From assembly GCA_037893225.1 (NCBI GenBank), contig JAZGUH010000004.1, forward strand, positions 434,001 to 498,000: a stretch of 64,000 nucleotides of DNA, read 5' to 3'. This document shows, piece by piece, positions 1 through 11,779 of the stretch. Positions within the stretch are counted from its first letter, which is position 1; every line of letters starts with the position of its first letter. The notes beneath the pieces are model-generated. The model was not told the origin of the DNA, did not search any database, and worked only from the letters and a program-made list of their open reading frames with translations. The translations under genes and the position numbers were made by a program. Source of the DNA: Hippasteria phrygiana. Its lineage: Eukaryota; Echinodermata; Asteroidea; Valvatida; Goniasteridae.

Positions 1-273
1 ATTAGGATAGGACTTCCATGCCAAGCATAGTTGAACATTGTAGGGGATTGGTGATAGCCATCACTTGTCACTTCCTAGGCATTTCTTGAGTTTGAAACAT
101 TTTAAAAGCATTTTAAAGTTTCAACTTCCCTTTAGATAATCTCGCTTTTTCAGCTCCCAAAACTGTCATTTGCTTTATGTTGGAATCTGTCAGATTCTGT
201 CTGACAATTTTCAGCTTGATTTGATTAAATCACAGTCAAGCCAAAGGTCAAACTTACAAGGGTCATATGTTAA

Positions 274-764
274 AGGTAGTGTACACGATTGGTAATCCTC
301 CAATTTTTTTTTAATGAATTATTACGAAATACATTACCAGACTGTAAGTTAATAGTAGTCTCAATCATCCTGTGAAATGATGGCACCAGGTGTACTGTCG
401 TTGTCAAGAAAAGTGGAAATATATATCGTTTTCCAACAATTTCCAGCTGGAAACCGTTGGAAAACTGCCCTGTAGCTGTTAGTCAAGGTGCATGTGGCTA
501 CCCGGATGAGTAGCGCGCCCCAGACATGATGGCGCCATGGCATATCTGGGGCGCGTCACACGCCCAGATAGCCACGCATGCCTTGACTAAAGGCCATCAT
601 CCGCACGACAGTTGAAAACGAGCGCCATTTTTCTCTCGTTTTTTCGCCATCCAACAACGCAAAACTTTGAACAGGTCAGTGGAACGATATTTCCGATAAA
701 ATACTAACCCCCAAATCCGCCCATTTCTGAAAATTGCAACAATGACCAATCATGTACACTGCCT
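274..764 (+). mobile_element. TTAA-flanked MITE, family M, complete copy
   Basis: Flanked by TTAA at 270-273 and 765-768. Ends are inverted repeats: the left begins AGGTAGTGTACACGATTGGT and the right is the reverse complement of AGGCAGTGTACATGATTGGT. The centre is a GC-rich imperfect palindrome (about 477-595) built from AGTCAAGG...GGCTACC arms. There is no coding capacity. At least seven other copies in the window share the arms. TTAA duplication with RGG termini is the known pattern of Kolobok-type transposons, and TTAA alone also fits piggyBac; the superfamily is inference. Confidence 0.8.
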
Positions 765-768
765 TTAA

Positions 769-906
769 CTCTTTCACTACGGTATTATAATGGGGGCTGT
801 GACGTAATTGTTTTACAGAATGTTTACAACGAGCCGCTCTGAGCGGCTTGCCGGCAGGAATAGGCTTTTTTCGAGCCGCTGTGAGCGGCGCGCCGTAGCG
901 GAAGAG
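769..906. mobile_element. Short TTAA-flanked MITE with CTCTTYCRCTACGG ends
   Basis: Lies between TTAA 765-768 (shared with the element to its left) and TTAA 907-910. The left end CTCTTTCACTACGG is matched in inverted orientation by CCGTAGCGGAAGAG. Internally, GAGCCGCTCTGAGCGGC and GAGCCGCTGTGAGCGGC are small palindromes. The 138 bases hold no open frame of note. The end sequence resembles the CCCCTTGCGTACGG ends of the family at 1908, so the two may be related. Confidence 0.65.
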
Positions 907-910
907 TTAA

Positions 911-1060
911 GAGGTACTGGTAATGTACACCATTTGCAAACATCAAAAAACAAAACTACTGTATTATGAAATACCTTACTTGACTGTAAATAAATAATAG
1001 TCTCAAGCATCCTGTGAAATCATGGCACCTGGTGTGCTGTCATTTTTCAAGAAAAATGAC
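911..1060 (+). mobile_element. Partial copy of family M, subfamily B
   Basis: Begins directly after TTAA 907-910 with GAGGTACTGGTAATGTACACC and continues with the subfamily-B left arm (CATTTGCAAACAT, AGTCTCAAGCATCCTGTGAAAT, GGCACCTGGTGTGCTGTC) also seen at 27385, 43006 and 63265. Similarity fades near 1060 and no right end was found, so this is a truncated copy. Confidence 0.6.
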
Positions 1061-1723
1061 TTTTTGTAAATACTGTACCCAAATTTAGTACCTTTTTCTG
1101 TTAGTCCACATTTTGATTGTATACGACCTAAAAAGAGACATTCCATAGGAAAAGGCAGAGGTGTAACTGAGGAGGTGAGGGAGGGGCACGTTCCTCTCAG
1201 CTGAGGCCTGTAACTACCCCCCCCCCCCCACCCACAATGCCACTCCCCCACTTGCAGTTGTACACACAAACATTAATTAAGTCCAATGTATTTTCCTCCT
1301 GAAGTGCTTGTCTGGAAAAATCAGTGGCATACCTCCCTCTTGCAAAATAGACCCTAGTTATGCCGCTCAGTAGAGTAACAGAAACAAAACTTAATTCCAG
1401 TGCCCTGCTCATATTTACAAAAAGAAGGCCTTGGCATCTTGTTTCCAAGGTTTTTTTCCCAGAAGGCAAATTTGGAACGCTCAGGCTGCCATTCCTGGGG
1501 TAACGAAGCATGCAAACTCAGCAGTGGCATCTTCTATCAGTGACATCAGAATGTCTGGTATCCTGGACCCAAAGGCAAAACATTCATATGAGCAGAGAAC
1601 TGCTGGCATGACGACATCCGTAAATCCATGGTACAACCATTCACTTTCAGCAAGACTTAATGAAGTACTACATTAAGTTTCTCTGGGCATCATGAAGGGA
1701 GCTTTGCGCTGGACTCACATAAG
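1061..1723. other. Unassigned spacer
   Basis: No gene or clear repeat seen. Contains a run of 13 C at 1217-1229. Open frames on both strands here look like chance frames with no recognisable domain. Confidence 0.5.
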
Positions 1724-2960
1724 CCCGTTTCACACTATGCTCTTACCCAGGTAATTGCCGGGTTTAACGAAATTTTTTACCCGGGATTACCCAGGTAATG
1801 TGGAGCGTTCACACTACAATTCTCCGGGTTAGAAATTCTCTGGGTTAACTGCCTCAAAACCCTACTTAACCCGGGTAATTTCTAACCCAGCTCACGAGGT
1901 GGGTTAACCCCTTGCGTACGAATGACGCAAATATGCGCAAAAAAAAACAGTGCCACCAGGCCGGATGACGCCATTGGCCGCTGTTTGTGCAGTTTCAATC
2001 CATTGTTGGATTATCGTGTATTGGTTATGCTTGACTGCACAAACACATTGTAGCGGTTCGCTTGGCTGCCAGAGCCGCCGCGGCACCCCGACGTCTCCCG
2101 TAAAATACCGTACTCAAGGGGGTTAACCCACCAATCTAGGGGTTAACGACGACCTTGAGACGATTATCCAGGTTACCAACAATAGTGTGAATGCTCGCCA
2201 GGTTTTCTTCTACCCGGGTCGGTGTGTGCGCTTCGTCTTGTTTTATCAGCCAGCTTATGGCTCCATTTCCAAACTCATGTCACATTACAGTTGATTGAGA
2301 AACACTCAATCAAAACCCTGCAAGGCATCGATTCATTTTTTGAATCACCCATATGCAACTAATGAGTGCCACACACCAAGGCACGAAAGCATGCTCTTGC
2401 TCGTAAGAGGATCTGAGAACTACGATCCTCTACTCACACCTCCAACCACCAAACCTAACCTGGTCATACAGCTCCCTTACAATGTATGTCCACCCATCTC
2501 TATCATGCTATACGGACATAAGCAAAAACTCATACTTAAGATCGACTCTACATGAGTTCGGGATTAAGTGACACAAGTCACCAGAAGGGAAGTGTCACTG
2601 AATGGGATAGTGCCATCATTCACTCAAACTCAAACCGTTTTGCCGTAATCAAGCCATGATTTACCCACTTCTGGTCTTCTACCTTTTACACTGTACGGTA
2701 CTGCCGGAACGAACCCATATAAAGTAGCCAGCATCGGCTTAGCACCATCTTGTTTGTTGGGAATGCACATTCTCCGGGTTACCATTCGCATAGTGTGAAC
2801 GAGGCTACAAGTTACCTGGGTGCGTGCTGAAGCGGGTAAGCAGAATTGCGGGGTAAATTTTTGTAGTGTGAAACCGATTCTCCGGGTTAGTTTCTACCCG
2901 GGTAATGACAACTACCCGGGTAATAAATTACCCGGGTAAGTTCAGAGTAGTGTGAAACCC
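1724..2960. mobile_element. 1.2-kb foldback element with ACCCGGGTAA-rich ends
   Basis: The left end (GTTTCACACTATGCTC then TTACCCAGGTAATT) is matched in inverted orientation by the right end (AATTACCCGGGTAAG...AGTAGTGTGAAAC). TAGTGTGAA or its complement recurs near 1730, 1812, 2192, 2788, 2867 and 2949, and ACCCGGGTAA-like motifs cluster in the outer 200 bases of each side. CATAA lies just outside both ends as a possible imperfect duplication. No transposase is visible. A second element (1908-2122) is nested inside. The superfamily is not determined. Confidence 0.6.
1908..2122 (+). mobile_element. TTAA-flanked MITE, family N, complete copy
   Basis: Bounded by TTAA 1904-1907 and 2123-2126. 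The left end CCCCTTGCGTACG is matched in inverted form by CGTACTCAAGGGGG. Removing it restores GAGGTGGG-TTAA-CCCACC in the host element, so the insertion is nested. It shares an internal segment (GCCACCAGGCCGGATGACGC, TTTCAATCCATTGTTGGATT) with copies at 53684, 58059 and 61634. CCC termini plus TTAA resemble piggyBac ends; this is inference. Confidence 0.75.
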
Positions 2961-3511
2961 ATAATAGGCAGTATGACAACCCTTTATATATGCAATGATC
3001 CTGCATGGGTAGTTCTGGCCTTGTTATAAACCTATAGATATGTGCATTGCAATATTGTTCACTCCAACATCTTAGACCACACTATTGATAAACCAGTGCC
3101 GAGCTCGTCAAAATGCGATTCATGATTTGACATGAAAATGCCACTCTTTCTTTCAGTCCAATCAAAACAACTGTTATAAGAATGAAGCTTATTCTATCTA
3201 GTTTCTGAATCTGTCCCAGGTACAAAATGTAATGCTTTATGACTATCCTAAGAAGTGTGCCTTTCGATTCAGTGGCCCATTGAAAAATAGCCAAAATGTG
3301 CATTGACCTCCATAGGAATTGTCAATTTCCTTGTAAAGCATATTTTTCCACAAAAAAATACCCTTCTTTCTCCAACTAGAATTACAGGGTAACTATATTT
3401 ATTGTATTAAGAGGGATGATTAAACCATGGAGGTAGGACATGATTATACATGTACTTTCAAGTGCCGGGCAAAGGTACAGTAATACAGCGGAAAGTTTGC
3501 TGTAAGTGCTC
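2961..3511. other. Unassigned spacer
   Basis: No gene or recognisable repeat. The minus-strand frame at 3082-3303 has no identifiable domain. Confidence 0.5.
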
Positions 3512-3828
3512 TGTAACCTTTAGTCAAGGCGTGCGTGGCTACCTGGACGCTTGACGTGCCCTGAATGCCAGCATGTCCGGGGCGCGCCACTCGTCCGGGT
3601 AGCCACGCGCGCCTTGACTAAAGGCTACAGGGCAGTTTTACCAATGATTTCCAGCTGGAAATCGTTGAAAAACGATATAAATTTCCACTTTTTTTTACAA
3701 GGACAGCACACGTGGTGCCATAATTTCACAGGATGATTGAGACTACTATTAACTTAAAGTCTAGTCAGGTATTTCGTAACAATTCAGTAAAAAAAAAATT
3801 GGAGGATTACCAATCATGTACACTACAT
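3512..3828 (-). mobile_element. Family M MITE, truncated at the central palindrome
   Basis: Starts abruptly in the CCTTTAGTCAAGG arm of the palindrome and runs to the terminal sequence ATTACCAATCATGTACACTAC followed by TTAA 3829-3832. The two GC-rich arms (about 3518-3555 and 3580-3625) can pair almost fully. The opposite terminal half is missing. Confidence 0.7.
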
Positions 3829-3832
3829 TTAA

Positions 3833-6060
3833 CATTAACATATGTATAAGCAATCAGAAGGAAGACTTTTCATTCTTAGTTTACATTTTAAAAAAAATGA
3901 CCATATTTACATCAGGGAAAGTGGCACTTGCATATTAAAAAACAAAATTGAAAGACTAGCACTATGCATTGGGAATTAGAAAAATGCAAAATTGTAAAAA
4001 AAATATGTTAATTTTACGATGGAGATGAATTACCTCAAGCATTCCTACACTAAATCTAAAAAAAAAAATAAGTAAACAGTCTCCAGCGTGGGGTAAAAAG
4101 TTTACACACTTTCAAAATATTTACTTAGGGTTGTATCAATTTAGAGTTGCCGATTGTAAATCTGCTTTTGCAGCCTAAGGTGCATCAGCCTTCCATTACT
4201 AGGAGAATGGGCACCACGCTGGGCCCCGACCAAACACCATGGTCGGAGGTTTTCATTTCTGGGTTGCTGAACTTGGAAATTAGGCTAAATTCAACCACTT
4301 TTGGACACCCAAATGGCCAAGCCATAATTGGAAATGGCAACATTTGGAGTTACTGACCTCAGCACGTGCCTGGGACGAGTTAAGTTGCCCAGCATGCATG
4401 CCTCGTATTGCCGGAAAGACCATGCGCTGAATCAAAGAAATAAAAACCACAAAGTATTTCTTTCACACTCAAAAAATGTGGTTGGTATTTGATTTGACGT
4501 TTAAGATTCTCAAAAACAATTCGGACAGCAGGTCGTCAAATATTGTGTGATTTCCATTTTTAGAAATATGAAAAAGGATTGCTTGATTTCTCACCTCCGA
4601 TTCATTATTACAATGCCCTTGCAAGTTTATGGGTAAACAACTTTAGGTACAGTGTACATGTTTTACAAGGAATCCCAAATTGTATTACATTCAATCACTA
4701 TGGTAATTTTCTGATTTTTATGTTTACTTCCAAAAAAAAAAAAAAAGGAGTAATTTTACTGATTTCCATATTCTTTTACAGGAAGTGATTTTTTCTTTAA
4801 AATTAACTAAATTTAAACTCCACCCCCACCACGACCACCATCACCCCCACCACGACCATCATCACCCCCATTCCCCCGAAATAAAATAAACATACCTGTA
4901 GTAGGAGGTTTATACAAACCTATGGAAAGTCTGACCCTACACCTTGCAGAATGGATTCACGTGCAGTATATCTTGAAGAATCAGGATTCTTATTACAAGC
5001 TTGATGCAGGATTTGAAATTGTTCTTCCTTCTAAATTCAGCACTGAAGGATCTCTTTATTATGTTGTCTGGGCCTGCCCACTCACTGTCACAACAACAAT
5101 CGAACCGACAGCTTCTTGTGTGAAGCCCGCCATAACAGGGATGCGATTGGCCAAAAATGAAAAATCTACACAAAATCAACAAAAAAATCCACGAGGACCC
5201 CAGATCAACATATAGTTTGTAATTGCCTAAAGGTACCCCCTTAAAATATCCATTTTGACAGGTAAAAACCTCAGGAATTCCAGATTGCAAAAGAATTTTT
5301 TTTTTATTCTGAAATCCCGACAAAAAATCCTGAAATCAGGAAAAATCATGACAAATCTCACCCCTGCCACAAAAACAGTAGAATTTTCCATCCAATTTTA
5401 CCCCCAAAAAATGAACACAGTTCCTATCCTTTTTATGTTTCCTGGTTACCCAAAAGAACAAGCGTCGACATGACTCCTCGTCTTACGGCATACACCTTCT
5501 GATTGCCTGGTACATGTAACTAATGGACTTTTATACCAATTACGGGAATCTTATTTGCATGTGTTTCGCCGTTCAGAACCTCTCGCCTTGATTTAAGCCG
5601 ACTGCTCGGGCATGCAGGATCTCCAAGACGCACATCGCTAATTACATACCTCTAAATTCATAAAACAGGGGGGGGGACGCTTCCGTTCGTTCTAATCCAC
5701 CCTGATGGATCTGACAGTATATGTCTGCGGATCCAATGGGAATAGGGATTAAGGTTTTTTTTTACAGTGAGAAGGAAGAGTGCGAGGTGTGAACTGTCAA
5801 GTGCCTGGGTCAGAGGAATAATGAAATAATGAAGCAAGCTGGCAGCTAATCTTGTAGGGGGAATCCCATGGGAACCATTCTTGGTCCAGGCCAGATGGAG
5901 GCGGTAATTCGTTTAAGGGCCTATCACCTGTGTGACCTGGTGAAATGTGTTCAAATGTTTCCCTCACATTTCTCTCGCCTGCTGAATGTTGTGAGGTCTG
6001 AATCAAGATTCCAGGGGAAATGGGAACATTGTGGAAAGTATCAATACCAACACAAGCCTG
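3833..6060. other. Unassigned 2.2-kb spacer with a CA/C-rich simple repeat
   Basis: No supported gene. Positions 4817-4876 are an imperfect tandem of CCACCACGACCACCATCACC-type units. An A-run is present near 4732-4746 and a G-run at about 5668-5676. Open frames at 4922-5215 (plus) and 4937-5323 (minus) overlap on opposite strands and show no domain. Confidence 0.5.
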
Positions 6061-6543
6061 GAGCAAGTTCGGTCGGGCGACTAGAGTGACTAGACTTAAC
6101 CATAGTCAATCTAGATGTCACTCGAACGCTGCGTGGTTTGACGAGCTGGTCCAACTGCATCAACTCTAGTCAAATTCGCGAGTTACGTCATGGTTTCAAG
6201 ATGGAGGATAGGTAAACTGGGCAAGTTCGGCAACATTTACGATAAATTGTTGGTATTGGCCAATGATAATAACTCTTTGCAATAAGGTAATGAATCATTT
6301 ATTGCACTAAAGTTAAGTAGACAAATAATAGAAATAAATAATAGAAAATAAAAATGACGTGCCAGCATTTGCTTCGTTAACAACTAGCAGACGACATTCT
6401 TTGCAGTTTGTTGTTGCCACACACTACGTAGATTTGACGTAGTCGATCGACGAGACGCGTCCGAGTGAAAAACAGACCACGCATGCGTGATTTAAATCGC
6501 AAATTGACAAAAGGGACTAGATCAGCAGCACCCGAACTTGCTC
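6061..6543 (+). mobile_element. Inverted-end element, AGCAAGTTCG family, copy 1
   Basis: Begins GAGCAAGTTCGG and ends CCGAACTTGCTC, a 12-bp inverted match, with CTAG-rich sequence inside both ends (GACTAGAGTGACTAGAC on the left, GGGACTAGATC on the right). The left 90 bases align with the element at 57082. No clear target duplication. The frame at 6377-6580 on the minus strand lies inside and has no recognised domain. Confidence 0.55.
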
Positions 6544-7121
6544 TTGGATAACAAAGCAGCAGAATGTAAAGCAGAAGCAATTTTCATCAAAAAACAATGC
6601 TTTCCAATAGTTTTCCTTTTTCAGTAATGTTTTTATTTAAATCCATGGGATGTTGACAACATACTATACAAGTTCATGTAGGACCAGTGCTACTTACTGA
6701 GTGGGAATATCTTTCTTGATATTTTCAAATAAACTCTTGACAGAAAATCTCTCCACAGCTAGAACCATAATGTAACATCAATGACCCACAGCACCAGGCT
6801 ACCCAATTGGAAAGCCACTGAGGTACCACAATGTTTGGGTGCAGGTTGCAGGGACAAAAATATCTGTCAGCACTGCAAATCTGTCAAAACCAACAGTCTG
6901 GTACTTCAAGTACAAATGAAAGCTGGGGGGGGGGGGGGGGGGGGGGGGAGAAGGTGCCTGACTTTCAAAACAAATCTTTCAACAAGTAAACTTGTATCAA
7001 ATAGGATCTATCAAGTGCATGTTGATTTAAGCTCTTGACTGAAAAAGTCACCAAGAAAAAAAAATGGAGCCGAAATTGATGGAAAAACACTTTACAGTTT
7101 CTTGTTGAATTAAGAGTCTAC
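6544..7121. other. Unassigned spacer with a G24 run
   Basis: No gene seen. A homopolymer of 24 G spans 6925-6948. Confidence 0.6.
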
Positions 7122-7125
7122 TTAA

Positions 7126-7535
7126 AGGCAGTGTACATGATTGGTCATTGTTGCAATTTTCAGAAATGGGTGGATTTGGGGGTTAGTATTTTAAAGGAAA
7201 TATCGTTCCACTGACCTGTTCAAAGGTTTGCGTTGTTGGATGGCGAAAAAAAAACGAGAGGAAAACGGCGCTCGTTTTCAACCCGTTGGGCGGATGATAG
7301 CCTTTAGTCAAGGCGCGCGTGGCTATCTGGGCGCGTGACGCGCCCTGAATGCCATCATGTCCGGGGCGCGCCACTCGTCAGGGTAGCCACGCGCGCCTTG
7401 ACTAAAGGCTACAGGGCAGTTTTCCCAACGATTTCCAGCTGGAAATCGTTGGAAAACGATATATATTTACATTTTTCTTGACAACGACAGTCTAGTAAGG
7501 TATTACCAATGGAGGATTACCAATCGTGTACACTT
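7126..7535 (-). mobile_element. Family M MITE, near-complete copy
   Basis: Flanked by TTAA 7122-7125 and 7536-7539. Ends AGGCAGTGTACATGATTGGT and (inverted) AAGTGTACACGATTGGT. The central palindrome arms at 7301-7344 and 7363-7408 pair over more than 40 bases around an 18-base loop. The side after the palindrome is shortened by an internal deletion near 7491 relative to 274-764. Confidence 0.8.
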
Positions 7536-7710
7536 TTAAACCTTGGACATATGGGGCAACAGCCAATCATTAAAAATAAACTCATCCACATTTCTAGTCA
7601 GTGCGAATTTACTTCCGCAGGTTGTTCAAGCCCTGTATTTTATTTTATCGTGTGAGAGTCACTTTGTCCGAAATGGAAAAATAAAGAAAAAAACAGCTGA
7701 ATTTAAAATC

Positions 7711-8467
7711 AGAGCAGAGCAGAGCAGAGCAGTGCAGAGCAGTGCAGAGCAGTGCAGAGCAGAGCAGTGCAGAGCAGTGCAGAGCAGTGCAGAGCAGTGC
7801 AGAGCAGTGCAGAGCAGTGCAGAGCAGTGCAGAGCAGTGCAGAGCAGTGCAGTGCAGAGCAGAGCAGAGCAGAGCAGAGCAGAGCAGTGCAGAGCAGTGC
7901 AGAGCAGTGCAGAGCAGTGCAGAGCAGTGCAGAGCAGTGCAGAGCAGTGCAGAGCAGTGCAGAGCAGTGCAGAGCAGTGCAGAGCAGTGCAGAGCAGTGC
8001 AGAGCAGAGCAGAGCAGTGCAGAGCAGTGCAGAGTAGTGCAGAGCAGTGCAGAGCAGTGCAGAGCAGTGCAGAGCAGTGCAGAGCAGAGCAGTGCAGAGC
8101 AGTGCAGAGCAGTGCAGAGCAGTGCAGAGCAGTGCAGAGCAGTGCAGAGCAGTGCAGAGCAGTGCAGAGCAGTGCAGAGCAGTGCAGAGCAGTGCAGAGC
8201 AGTGCAGAGCAGTGCAGAGCAGAGCAGAGCAGAGCAGTGCAGAGCAGTGCAGAGCAGTGCAGAGCAGTGCAGAGCAGTGCAGAGCAGAGCAGAGCAGTGC
8301 AGAGCAGTGCAGAGCAGTGCAGAGCAGTGCAGAGCAGTGCAGAGCAGTGCAGAGCAGTGCAGAGCAGTGCAGAGCAGTGCAGTGCAGAGCAGAGCAGTGC
8401 AGAGCAGAGCAGTGCAGAGCAGAGCAGTGCAGAGCAGTGCAGTGCAGTGCAGTGCAGTGCAGAGCAC
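7711..8467. repeat. Pentamer satellite of GAGCA/GTGCA units
   Basis: About 150 consecutive 5-bp units, mostly in the alternating order AGAGCAGTGC (10-bp higher-order unit) with occasional doubled GAGCA or GTGCA units. One clear point variant (GAGTA) lies near 8034. Because the unit is 5 bp and free of stop triplets in most phases, long open frames appear on both strands (for example 7645-8499 minus and 7742-8530 plus); these are artefacts of the repeat. The array starts after a short AT-rich leader and ends in a run of GTGCA units. Confidence 0.95.
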
Positions 8468-8558
8468 AACTTTAGCAAACTAAGCAGAGCCATGTACATT
8501 GTACAAGACAGAACAGCAGGACTACTCTAGGGGTGTCACAGTACATGTAGATTAAAAA

Positions 8559-8616
8559 CCCCTAGGGTGTGTGGAAAATCGTATTAAAATTGGAGGATTC
8601 AGGACCGTTAGGGTTA
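8559..8616 (+). repeat. Short interspersed repeat, copy 1
   Basis: CCCTAGGGTGTG, then AAAATCGTATT and TTGGAGGATTCAGGAC, ending GTTAGGG; nearly the same order of bases recurs at 29697-29750. The short extent suggests the end of a longer mobile element. Confidence 0.55.
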
Positions 8617-11600
8617 AGCAGCAGATTTCAACACAGCAGAGCAGAGAAAAAAAATCCCAAACAGATGAACACAGAAGCAGAGGAATAAGTGTTTCAAGTA
8701 ACTTGCCTTTATCCCTGCAGCTGTTGCAGCATCACTCAGCATCATCATGGACAATGATTTCAAGCTGTAACCAGCTTTATTTTTACCTCATTTGCTACTG
8801 ATTTCTAGACCAAATCTATTGTATTTGCTCATACAGCCAAAATTAACACGCCACATCAGTGTACACTGTACACCAATAAATTCCACTTAAATATTTTCAG
8901 TACTTTGTTTTGTGAACTTTTCCAAGTAAATGAGGGCATTTTTCTCAAACCGCCCAATCGTAAACGCCAAAGAGAAGTGGGGATTTTTTTTTATCACCCC
9001 GGTACACATGCCTCAACCGCAAAGCCCACCGAAGTTTACGGATCTGCTCTCAAATTGGTCTTTCTAAGCCAACTCTCCAATCAGAAATAAACACTTGAGG
9101 CGAAGTAAGATCATAAAAGATGGCAATATTGCTGCAGACAGCCTGACTGCGGAAGCTGCCATTTACAATTCCTGACAGGCCCTCAATGGGTGTCATTTGT
9201 GACCTCAATCGCAAAGGTCAAGAGTCATCAACGATGTAACTGCTCGACTGTTTTTGGCAGCATTTCTGGTTTGCATATAACAAATAAAATAGTTGTTTTT
9301 AACTGCGGTACATTACGATTAGTATGGATTCGCCGTTTCAGATTTTGGGAAATGAAAATGGGCCATACTTTTGAGGGAATGAGGGCGCCATAACAACTAA
9401 AGGGTGAAACAGAAATGAACTCATGATTACTGATATAAGTTTATGTCTAGCTTTCATTCAAAAATCACATTTTTAATATTGTGATTTACTAATCAAAATA
9501 ATGTAACAGTTACTAAAAATGAAAATTTTATTTAATAAATGTGAGCCCCTGAACTGGTGTGATACAGGAATCTCATTTGCTAAAAAAAATTACCTATTGC
9601 ATAAGTTATCTTGCACTTGCTTTGCTGTTTGAATCTGTGTAGAAAGGCCATACATGGATAAGGCCTCACAAAGACACCAATTTAAATTAAATCCAGGACA
9701 ATAACCTAGCAATGACGATTTGGCAGATTTTCGCCGACAAAGCAAGCTACCTCCTGTGATAAATCATTGTAAATGTACAAGTCTCACCTCCTGAACTTAA
9801 TTAAATTATCATCCAAATGAAAAACCAAAACAGCAAACAAGGTTATGTATTTCCACAATCCGAAGTTTCGGCAAAGAAACAAAGACTTCTTGGCGAGTGT
9901 CCAACTAACGGGCCGACAGGTTTGCAAAGCGCAGGATGTTAGACTTCCCATAGCTCCATGGACTTTGAACCAATAAAACAGCCAGGAATGTGACCTCACC
10001 TACTCAGCCCACACGAGCCGACTCAAATTTATTTTCGGCCCAAAACCGTGTGTTTGTTGCTACAAACTCTATTTTTTTCTTTTTTTCTATTTGTACTCCC
10101 AAAGAGAATGACAGCCGGCAATAATCTTCAGAACTACCGGCCCAGAATCTAATACATTAGACCTAAGCAGCAGGGTTAGGAAGGTTAATATATAGGCTTG
10201 GGAAATATGGTGGTGTAGAATAGGGTTCTGTCTGCCCCACGAAATTATCCGGCTAGTTTTGATGGGATACAGTGTCTCCAGCCTGATCCACGGGATTCAG
10301 CAGCAACTGGAGCAATTATTCGCCCCAGGGTAATGGGGGAAAATAGCCCTGGGGTTTTGCCCTGGAATTGTGTCACACAACCAAGGGGGTTAATAGTGGT
10401 GAGATTGGGACAGGCAGGGGTGTTTGAGAGCTTGAAGAATATCAAGTCAAGAGGGTCAGCACTAACTGGATGGTTTCATGCACACTTAACAACCATCTGG
10501 GACCACATGGATGTTGTATATGCATGGTTCAATGGTCCTTGCTGTCCAATCAGTTTCTACTGTTACAATGTGATGTATAACGGGGTACCTTTATATAGGC
10601 CTATCATAGGGAAATTTCAGTGATTGAAGTGAACGATTTGGGATATGATTGAGATTTGCAATCATATACTTGGTCATTACTTAGGCCTTAACTTGATAAA
10701 ATAAACAATCTAGTGAAATAAATAGTGGAATGAAAGTTATTCAATATTCCATAGTTGTATGAAGGCTAGCAGTAGCCCTTAATACCTAGAGTGGCTTTCA
10801 GCCTTGTATAGAGCAACTTCCATAAAAAAAACCTACTGCCTCTCATTAATTCAGATTAGGACCCCTCCTATTAAAAACAATTTTTAAAAAAGGATAATAA
10901 AAATAAAATAAATAAAATAGAATAAAAAAGGAAAATAAAATTTAAAAATAAACAATCTTTAAAAGTAAACAAGTACAAAAATAAAATTCAATTATAACTT
11001 GTGGCAAATGAGATTTGTCAATAATGTTTACAAATTTGGGTCCTTTTTGTTACCTTGGTTACACCCCCCCCCCCACAAACAAATAAATAATAATAATCTT
11101 GTTGCCAAGTGTTAAACCCTGGATGTTTTATGTCTTTCAAATAATTTTTTGTGATATTCACAATTTGCAACATGCAACACTGATTTTTAGTTGAAAATAC
11201 AAACACCAACGGGACTTTTTTTTTTCATTAACTCCATCATTGATTCCCACATTGTACTGCATTAAAATTGTCTACAGCAAAGTTCCATTGATGGTGTTGA
11301 CTCTCCCGACTCTCAAATTGAACACTTTAATAGCCCCATCACCACCAGCTGAGCACTTCAGTGTCTCAACAAATGGGCTCATCTACAGAGGTACGTTTGG
11401 CGACCGGTAATGCACTACATGCATTACGTCTCATTAACGTGCTTCACCAGTCACTACATTGAGTGTTTTCCTTTCCGGTTTAAATTCCAAAAGCTGTGTG
11501 GGCTTCACTTCTCCCGCATTTGTCATTTCAGGGAGAAAAAAAAACGCACCGCTTGTATCACTATGAATGACCTGGAGTTAAAAAGGCCTTTCTATTTTAA

Positions 11601-11777
11601 CTTCTTTTATCAGGCTTTGAAATGTCAATGTTTAGAAACATGTACTTGTTATGCATGTTACAAGTTTATTACTGGGTGTTGGGGAAAGTCTGATCTGTCG
11701 GATCTAGCCGGATCTTCCATTTGAAATGTTCTAATTACAGGAAAGATTACTCCAGCAAATGCTTGTTGCCGTTTTAG
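8617..11777. other. Unassigned 3.2-kb spacer
   Basis: No supported gene. 10864-10990 is an A/T-rich tract of AAATAAAATA-type units. The only assigned piece is a LINE 3'-end fragment at 10785-10835. A C10 run lies at about 11066-11075. Confidence 0.5.
10785..10835 (+). mobile_element. LINE 3'-terminal fragment
   Basis: ACCTAGAGTGGCTTTCAGCC, then TTGTATAGAGCAACTTCCAT and an A-run. The same order occurs at 46395 (plus) and 45290 (minus), and GAGTGGCTT also ends the LINE coding fragments at 32808 and 43495. It is therefore likely the 3' end of that LINE family. Confidence 0.5.
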
Positions 11778-11779
11778 TA

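Noticed and set aside
7711..8467. CRISPR-like array
   Set aside because: No distinct spacers; the unit is a contiguous pentamer and the sequence context is eukaryotic.
7645..8499. Open frames of up to 284 codons across the pentamer array
   Set aside because: They exist on both strands and in several phases only because the 5-bp unit lacks stop triplets; composition is pure repeat.
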